The notes under the pieces are model-generated. The model was not told where the DNA came from, did no database searches, and was given only the letters and a program-made list of their open reading frames with translations. DNA of 64,000 nucleotides, from contig NZ_JAOPKC010000010.1 of the NCBI RefSeq assembly GCF_025517535.1, forward strand, positions 1 to 64,000, written 5' to 3'. The DNA is from Halapricum hydrolyticum. GTDB lineage: Archaea > Halobacteriota > Halobacteria > Halobacteriales > Haloarculaceae. The position numbers and the translations under genes are program-made. This document shows, in pieces, positions 59,779 through 64,000 of the stretch; position 1 is the stretch's first letter, and each line of letters starts with the position of its first letter.

Positions 59779-59889
59779 ATGTCGACTGAGTCGAGCGGCG
59801 ACAAAAGGACTGACGTTCTCCGCCCGAAGAGCCACAGCAGGAACCGAAATCGACACCCGGTAGTGCTGTTCCGCTCTCTGACGAACTGC

Positions 59890-60183
59890 ACTGAAGACGA
59901 TCGGAGCGGTGGGAGCGGCGTTCGCACTCGGGGGCGTCGGAACCGCGAGTGCACGACGGAAACAGGGTGGGAGTGCCGAGCCGACGCTCGTCGAACTCGC
60001 CCTCGCGGTCGCCGCTACGCGAAGTCGGTCCTCGCCGCGCCGCAGCTCCGGATGCTCAATCGCGACTTCATTACCCAGGACGGCGGCGTTCTGAACGACG
60101 GACAGGCGACGATCGTCGCGACGGACTTCGAGGCGTCCAACGGCGTCCTCCACGCGATCGACGGCGTCTTGCTTCCCGAGTGA
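59890..60183 (+). pseudogene. Fasciclin (FAS1) domain gene, internally deleted and frameshifted
   Basis: The 5' part encodes a signal-like GAVGAAFALGGVGTASA and then PTLVELALAV, the start of a FAS1 domain. About 12 residues later the frame changes, and the other frame gives SVLAAPQLRMLNRDFITQDG and TIVATDFEASNGVLHAIDGV, the end of a FAS1 domain. Roughly the middle two thirds of the domain is missing. FAS1 proteins are secreted adhesion proteins. This copy cannot be functional as read. Confidence 0.75.
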
Positions 60184-60253
60184 CCGGTCCGAGAGGCGGG
60201 CGACACAGACTGGATCAGACAGTTTTTCACAGTGCTAGTCGTGTCCCCCAGAC

Positions 60254-61513
60254 GTGCTGGACCTCGACGACGACAACCGGGACGTCCGACTCGTCTTGCT
60301 GGTGGGCGTCGTGATCGGACTCGTCAATCTCGTGTACGTTTTCGTCGCCAGTCCCGTGCACGTCGGGATCGACTACCGGGTCTACCACCTCGCGGGCAAC
60401 GTTGCTCTCGAGGGCGGGAACTTCTACCAGGCCGTCCCCGACGGACTGCCGGGATACTTCCACTACGTCTACCCGCCGATTACCGTCCTCGGATTCGTCC
60501 CGCTGGCGCTTTTGGGTAGCGAAACGATCGGGTTCGCTGTCCACACGGCACAGACCGTACTCGTCGGACTGGCCGCGGCGTGGCTGCTCGTCCGGTATCT
60601 CGAGCGGGTTGGCGACGGTCGCCTGCCCTGGCTCGATCGAGGATTGATCGGGGCGTTCGTCGTCGGCTCGGTCCACTCGATGTCGTCGCTGTTCTTCGGG
60701 CAGGTCAACCACCACCTCGTGGCTGCGCTGGTAGTGGGCTTCGTCGCGCTCGACACCGATCGAGAGACGCTCGCGGGCGCTGCGTTCGCGTTCGCGGCGT
60801 TTCTCAAGGTGTTCCCGGCGGCCGTCGGGCTCTGGTTGCTCCGCAGACGGGCCTGGCGGGCGATCGCCGCTGCCGTTGGCTTCGCGGCCGTCGGCTTTGC
60901 GGCCGGGCTGGCCGTCTTCGGCCCGGAACTGACGGTCGCGTACGTCGAGCGTGCGATCATCCCGCGGTTCTCGCCGGAGGCCTTCGCGGGCGGGCTCGAT
61001 CCTGGGGAAACGTACCTGACGATCCGACGACCGATCTCGGTACTGTTGCCGACCGTCGATCCGCCGCTCTACGGGCTGTTGGCAGGCCTCGTGCTCGCCC
61101 CTCCGGTGGTGTATCTCTACCGGACGATCGAGGACCGCGAGGACCGTCTCGTCTCGATTATGGGGACGATGGCCGCTGTCCTGGTATTTTTCCCGTCGTT
61201 CCCCATCTACTTCGTGATCCTCTACTTCCCGCTGATTCCCCTGCTGTACTTGCTCGAAAGCGGCCGACCGCGACAGCTGTTGCTCGCCGGGGCGCTGGTT
61301 TCTTCGGTCGCGGTCCGATACGACGACGTTCTGACTGGGTTCGAGATGGCCGGCGAGTCCCCCCAGTTGCTCGAAACGGTGGTACGTCCGGTGTTTACTT
61401 TCGTGACACCTGGCTTGATGGGTGTGCTCGTGATACTCGGCGCGTGTCTGCTCCAGCGCCGTCGCAAGCATGGCCCGCAGTTCGTCGTGCGAAACGGCCC
61501 GGAAACACAATAG
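60254..61513 (+). CDS. GT87/DUF2029-type membrane glycosyltransferase
   Basis: A 419-residue polytopic protein with about ten helices. After helix 1, DYRVYHLAGNVALEGGNFYQ followed by YFHYVYPPITVLGFVPLALL is the DUF2029 (GT87) signature: an acidic pair then Y-PP. Such enzymes move a mannose or arabinose from a lipid-linked donor on the outer side of the membrane in known members. GTG start at 60254 precedes a short acidic cytoplasmic tail. C-terminal tail is basic. Confidence 0.85.
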   Translation: MLDLDDDNRDVRLVLLVGVVIGLVNLVYVFVASPVHVGIDYRVYHLAGNVALEGGNFYQAVPDGLPGYFHYVYPPITVLGFVPLALLGSETIGFAVHTAQTVLVGLAAAWLLVRYLERVGDGRLPWLDRGLIGAFVVGSVHSMSSLFFGQVNHHLVAALVVGFVALDTDRETLAGAAFAFAAFLKVFPAAVGLWLLRRRAWRAIAAAVGFAAVGFAAGLAVFGPELTVAYVERAIIPRFSPEAFAGGLDPGETYLTIRRPISVLLPTVDPPLYGLLAGLVLAPPVVYLYRTIEDREDRLVSIMGTMAAVLVFFPSFPIYFVILYFPLIPLLYLLESGRPRQLLLAGALVSSVAVRYDDVLTGFEMAGESPQLLETVVRPVFTFVTPGLMGVLVILGACLLQRRRKHGPQFVVRNGPETQ

Positions 61514-61556
61514 TCGAAAGAGTTATTACGATCTGAGTAAATAATTATAGGTGACT

Positions 61557-62651
61557 ATGTCTCAGATATTCAAGTCGCCGGCGGCGTACGTACAGGGACG
61601 CGGCGTTGCCGACGAGATCGGTACACACGCGGCTTCGCTGGGCGAGCACGCGCTGTTGCTCGCTGACGAGGTCGTCCTCGGACTCGTCGAGGATCGCGTG
61701 CTGGCCAGCCTCGAGGACGCGGGGATGGACGCGAGTTCGGTCGAGTTCCAGGGCGAGTCTTCCGAGGCCGAGGTCGACCGGATCACCGAGGTCGTCCGCG
61801 ACCGCGGTGCTGACGTCGTCATCGGTGCAGGCGGCGGCAAGGCCCTGGACACCGCCAAGGCCGTCCGGGAGAACCTCGATGGCGGAGCGATGGTTTCGAT
61901 GCCGACCGTCGCCTCGACGGACGCGCCGACCAGCGCACTATCGGTCATTTACAGCGAGCACGGCGAGTTCGAAGAGTACTGGTTCTACAACGAGCATCCC
62001 GACCTCGTGCTGGTCGACACCGACATCGTCGCGGACGCGCCGACGCGGTTCTTCCGGTCGGGGATCGCCGACGGCCTCGCCACGTGGTTCGAGGCCGACG
62101 CCACCTATCGCTCGGACGGCGACAACGTCGTCGGCGGCAAGCCCACGCGCGCCGGCCACCGGCTGGCTCGACTCTGCTACGAGACGCTGCGCGAACACGG
62201 CCGATCCGCGGTCGACGCGGTCGAGCGTGACGCCGTCACCGAGAGCGTCGAGGCCGTCACCGAGGCGAACACGCTACTGAGCGGGCTCGGGTTCGAGAGC
62301 GGCGGGCTCGCCGCGGCCCACTCGATCCACAACGGACTGACACAGCTCGAAGCCACCCACGACGCCACTCACGGCGAGAAGGTCAACATCGGCACGATCA
62401 CGCAACTCGTTCTGGAGGGGCGCGACGACGCCTTCATCGAGGACTACGTCGAGTTCTCCCGGGAGATCGGGCTGCCGGTCGCACTGTCCGACATCGGCCT
62501 GGAAGATCCAACCGACGAGCAGCTCGACGTCGTCGCCGAAGCCGCCTGTGACCCCGAAGAGACGATCCACAACCAGCCCTTCGAAGTCACCCCGCCGATG
62601 GTCCGTGACGCGCTGAAGGCCGTCGACGAAATCGCCGAACGCGTCCGATAA
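61557..62651 (+). CDS. gldA: Glycerol dehydrogenase
   Basis: A 364-residue Fe/Zn-dependent alcohol dehydrogenase. NAD site VVIGAGGGKALDTAKAV, substrate region MPTVASTDAPTSALSVIYSE, and metal ligands in AHSIHNGLTQL and THGEKVNIG. Length and motifs fit GldA, which oxidises glycerol to dihydroxyacetone. ATG at 61557; AT-rich TATA-like DNA at 61538-61550 suggests a leaderless or near-leaderless transcript. Separated from the alcohol dehydrogenase by ~100 bp, with own promoter. Confidence 0.92.
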   Translation: MSQIFKSPAAYVQGRGVADEIGTHAASLGEHALLLADEVVLGLVEDRVLASLEDAGMDASSVEFQGESSEAEVDRITEVVRDRGADVVIGAGGGKALDTAKAVRENLDGGAMVSMPTVASTDAPTSALSVIYSEHGEFEEYWFYNEHPDLVLVDTDIVADAPTRFFRSGIADGLATWFEADATYRSDGDNVVGGKPTRAGHRLARLCYETLREHGRSAVDAVERDAVTESVEAVTEANTLLSGLGFESGGLAAAHSIHNGLTQLEATHDATHGEKVNIGTITQLVLEGRDDAFIEDYVEFSREIGLPVALSDIGLEDPTDEQLDVVAEAACDPEETIHNQPFEVTPPMVRDALKAVDEIAERVR

Positions 62652-62749
62652 TCAGGCTAGATCCCTCTGTTTTCGGATACTCTTTTGTCACGAAAGTGCC
62701 CGAACCCACGTATCTATTTATCACATTAGATCATAATATATGGTGGGTT

Positions 62750-63790
62750 ATGAGAGCAGCACGACTTCACGAGTATACAGACGACATGAGCGAGGGGCTG
62801 GCGATCGAGGAGATCGATCGTCCGGAGATCACACGATCGGACGAGGTGATCGTCGAAGTCGAGGGCGCGGGCTGGTGCCAGACGGACAACCACATCATCG
62901 AGGGAATGTGGGAGCCGTACGTACCCCAGCCGTTGCCAATGACGCTCGGCCACGAGAACGCCGGGACGGTTATCGAGACGGGCGAGGAAGTCGAGATCGT
63001 CGAGGAGGGTGACCCGGTAATCTGCCATCCGGTACAGACCTGCGGGACCTGTCGAGCCTGCCGGCAGGGCGAGACGATGTATTGCGAGAACGATGCGTTC
63101 AACGGACTGACGACCGACGGTGGTTTCGCGGACTACCTGTTAACAAACGAGCGCGCGGTCATCCCGCTGCCGGACGGCGTCGAGCCGATCGACATCGCAC
63201 CACACGCCGACGCGGGGATCACGGCCTACCACGCCGCCAAGAAGGCCGTCCGGAAGCTGAATCCGGGCGATCACGCCGTCATCGTCGGGATCGGTGGCCT
63301 GGGCCACATCGGCGTCCAGGTCGTCGACGCAATGAGTGCCGCGCAGATCACGGCCGTCGATCTCAAGGATTCCGCGCTCGAACTGGCCGAGGAAGGCGGG
63401 GCCGACCATCTCGTCAACCCCGAACAAGAAGACGTCCGGGAGTTCGTCGACAGCGTCACCGACGGGAAAGGTGCCGCACAGGTACTGGACTTCGTCGGGG
63501 CCGACGTGACCACGGAATACGCGCCGGACATCACCGCTGCCGGTGGCGACCACCACATCATCGGCTACGGCGGTCACATCCACGAACCGGCACAGGCGCT
63601 GGTCAACGGAGAGTTCTCCTACGTGGGTAACATCGTCGGCCAGTACACTGAACTCCAGGAACTGGTCGCGCTGGTCGAACAGGGCGACGTCGACTTGCAC
63701 ACCAGCCGCTACGACCTCGAGGAGGTCAACACGGTCGCAGAGAAACTCGAACACCGTGAAATCGACGGGCGCGCCGTCATCACGCCCTAG
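62750..63790 (+). CDS. Zinc-dependent alcohol dehydrogenase
   Basis: A 346-residue medium-chain ADH. Catalytic zinc ligands: Cys in GAGWCQTDNHIIEG, His-Glu in LGHENAG. Structural zinc: four Cys in CGTCRACRQGETMYC. Rossmann motif VIVGIGGLGHIGVQ, then ITAVDLKDSALELA. Asp after the second strand favours NAD. ATG at 62750 gives the usual MRAARLHEY start; a TATA-like TATTTAT lies about 33 nt upstream. Acts on short alcohols or aldehydes. Confidence 0.93.
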   Translation: MRAARLHEYTDDMSEGLAIEEIDRPEITRSDEVIVEVEGAGWCQTDNHIIEGMWEPYVPQPLPMTLGHENAGTVIETGEEVEIVEEGDPVICHPVQTCGTCRACRQGETMYCENDAFNGLTTDGGFADYLLTNERAVIPLPDGVEPIDIAPHADAGITAYHAAKKAVRKLNPGDHAVIVGIGGLGHIGVQVVDAMSAAQITAVDLKDSALELAEEGGADHLVNPEQEDVREFVDSVTDGKGAAQVLDFVGADVTTEYAPDITAAGGDHHIIGYGGHIHEPAQALVNGEFSYVGNIVGQYTELQELVALVEQGDVDLHTSRYDLEEVNTVAEKLEHREIDGRAVITP

Positions 63791-63873
63791 AGCGGCCCAC
63801 TTTTTCGACGCTGATCCGGCACAGAGACGACGCGGACCGACAGATCCGTGTGCCTGGCCGGGGTAGCGCCGCC

Positions 63874-64000
63874 ATGGAACTGGTCTGCTCCGACTGCGGC
63901 CGGACGTACCCCACGGACGGCCCCTGGCGGTGTGACTGTGGCCATCCTCTCGAGTTCGCGGACCGTCCCGTGCCCGACGACGGTCCGCCGGCCACGCTCG
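63874..64000 (+). CDS. Threonine synthase-like protein, N-terminal fragment (runs off window)
   Basis: ATG at 63874: MELVCSDCGRTYPTDGPWRC, then DCGHPLEFADRP: the N-terminal zinc ribbon typical of archaeal threonine synthase and related PLP enzymes. Only 42 residues are inside the window, so the PLP lysine cannot be checked. It is a second candidate for the real threonine synthase beside the Lys-less one at 20298. Confidence 0.65.
   Translation, partial: MELVCSDCGRTYPTDGPWRCDCGHPLEFADRPVPDDGPPATL

Noticed and set aside
1..64000. CRISPR arrays, tRNA or rRNA genes
   Set aside because: I saw no regularly spaced repeats, tRNA cloverleaf-like CCA-proximal motifs or rRNA sequence while reading; absence is by eye only.

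Overview
The window is from a haloarchaeon (class Halobacteria). The proteins are acidic (rich in D and E), the core sequence is GC-rich, many genes look leaderless (an AT-rich TATA-like box about 25-30 nt before the start codon and no Shine-Dalgarno), secreted proteins carry Tat-type RR signals with lipoboxes, and several genes belong to families I know only from haloarchaea. Genus cannot be read safely; Haloarculaceae is a guess. I saw no tRNA, rRNA or CRISPR array.

Layout. 1-8.5 kb: end of pyruvate kinase, a carboxylesterase, a caspase-like CHAT protein overlapping a 46-residue membrane peptide and next to a degenerate RecA-like protein, and a heterodimeric ABC exporter. 8.7-16 kb: a branched-chain amino acid cluster on the minus strand (leuA, ilvB, ilvN, ilvC, leuC, leuD) whose spacers hold a leaderless leader ORF, mini-ORFs coupled by ATGA overlaps, and nested hairpins. 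leuA needs a frameshift to be read in full. 16-24 kb: a GDT1-type transporter, conserved haloarchaeal proteins, a FAD oxidoreductase/acetyltransferase pair, a threonine synthase-like protein lacking the PLP lysine, a lone-TnpB IS element placed just after it, then rps24e and rps27ae.

23.95-40.36 kb is a more AT-rich integrated element of about 16.4 kb. It entered the 3' end of rps27ae: the gene end is present twice, once completing rps27ae on the left and once next to the tyrosine integrase on the right. The element carries a primase-polymerase/helicase replication protein, several small zinc-finger and membrane-protein operons, an AN1-TM-CAP protein, a nested palindrome that may be an origin, and three Tat lipoprotein genes each followed by the 3' remnant of an integrase.

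40.5-64 kb returns to core chromosome: a UbiA/lycopene-cyclase-type fusion, radB and a degenerate RecA paralogue, aldo/keto reductase, bactofilin-like shell protein, PhaB/FabG-type reductase, YchF GTPase, alpha/beta hydrolase, endonuclease V, AN1-rhomboid protease, a DNA repair/DNA modification run (DUF5788, PolX, Mut7-C, HTH protein, DNA methyltransferase), a metallo-beta-lactamase protein, a decayed fasciclin gene, a GT87-like membrane protein, glycerol dehydrogenase, zinc alcohol dehydrogenase and the start of another threonine synthase-like gene.
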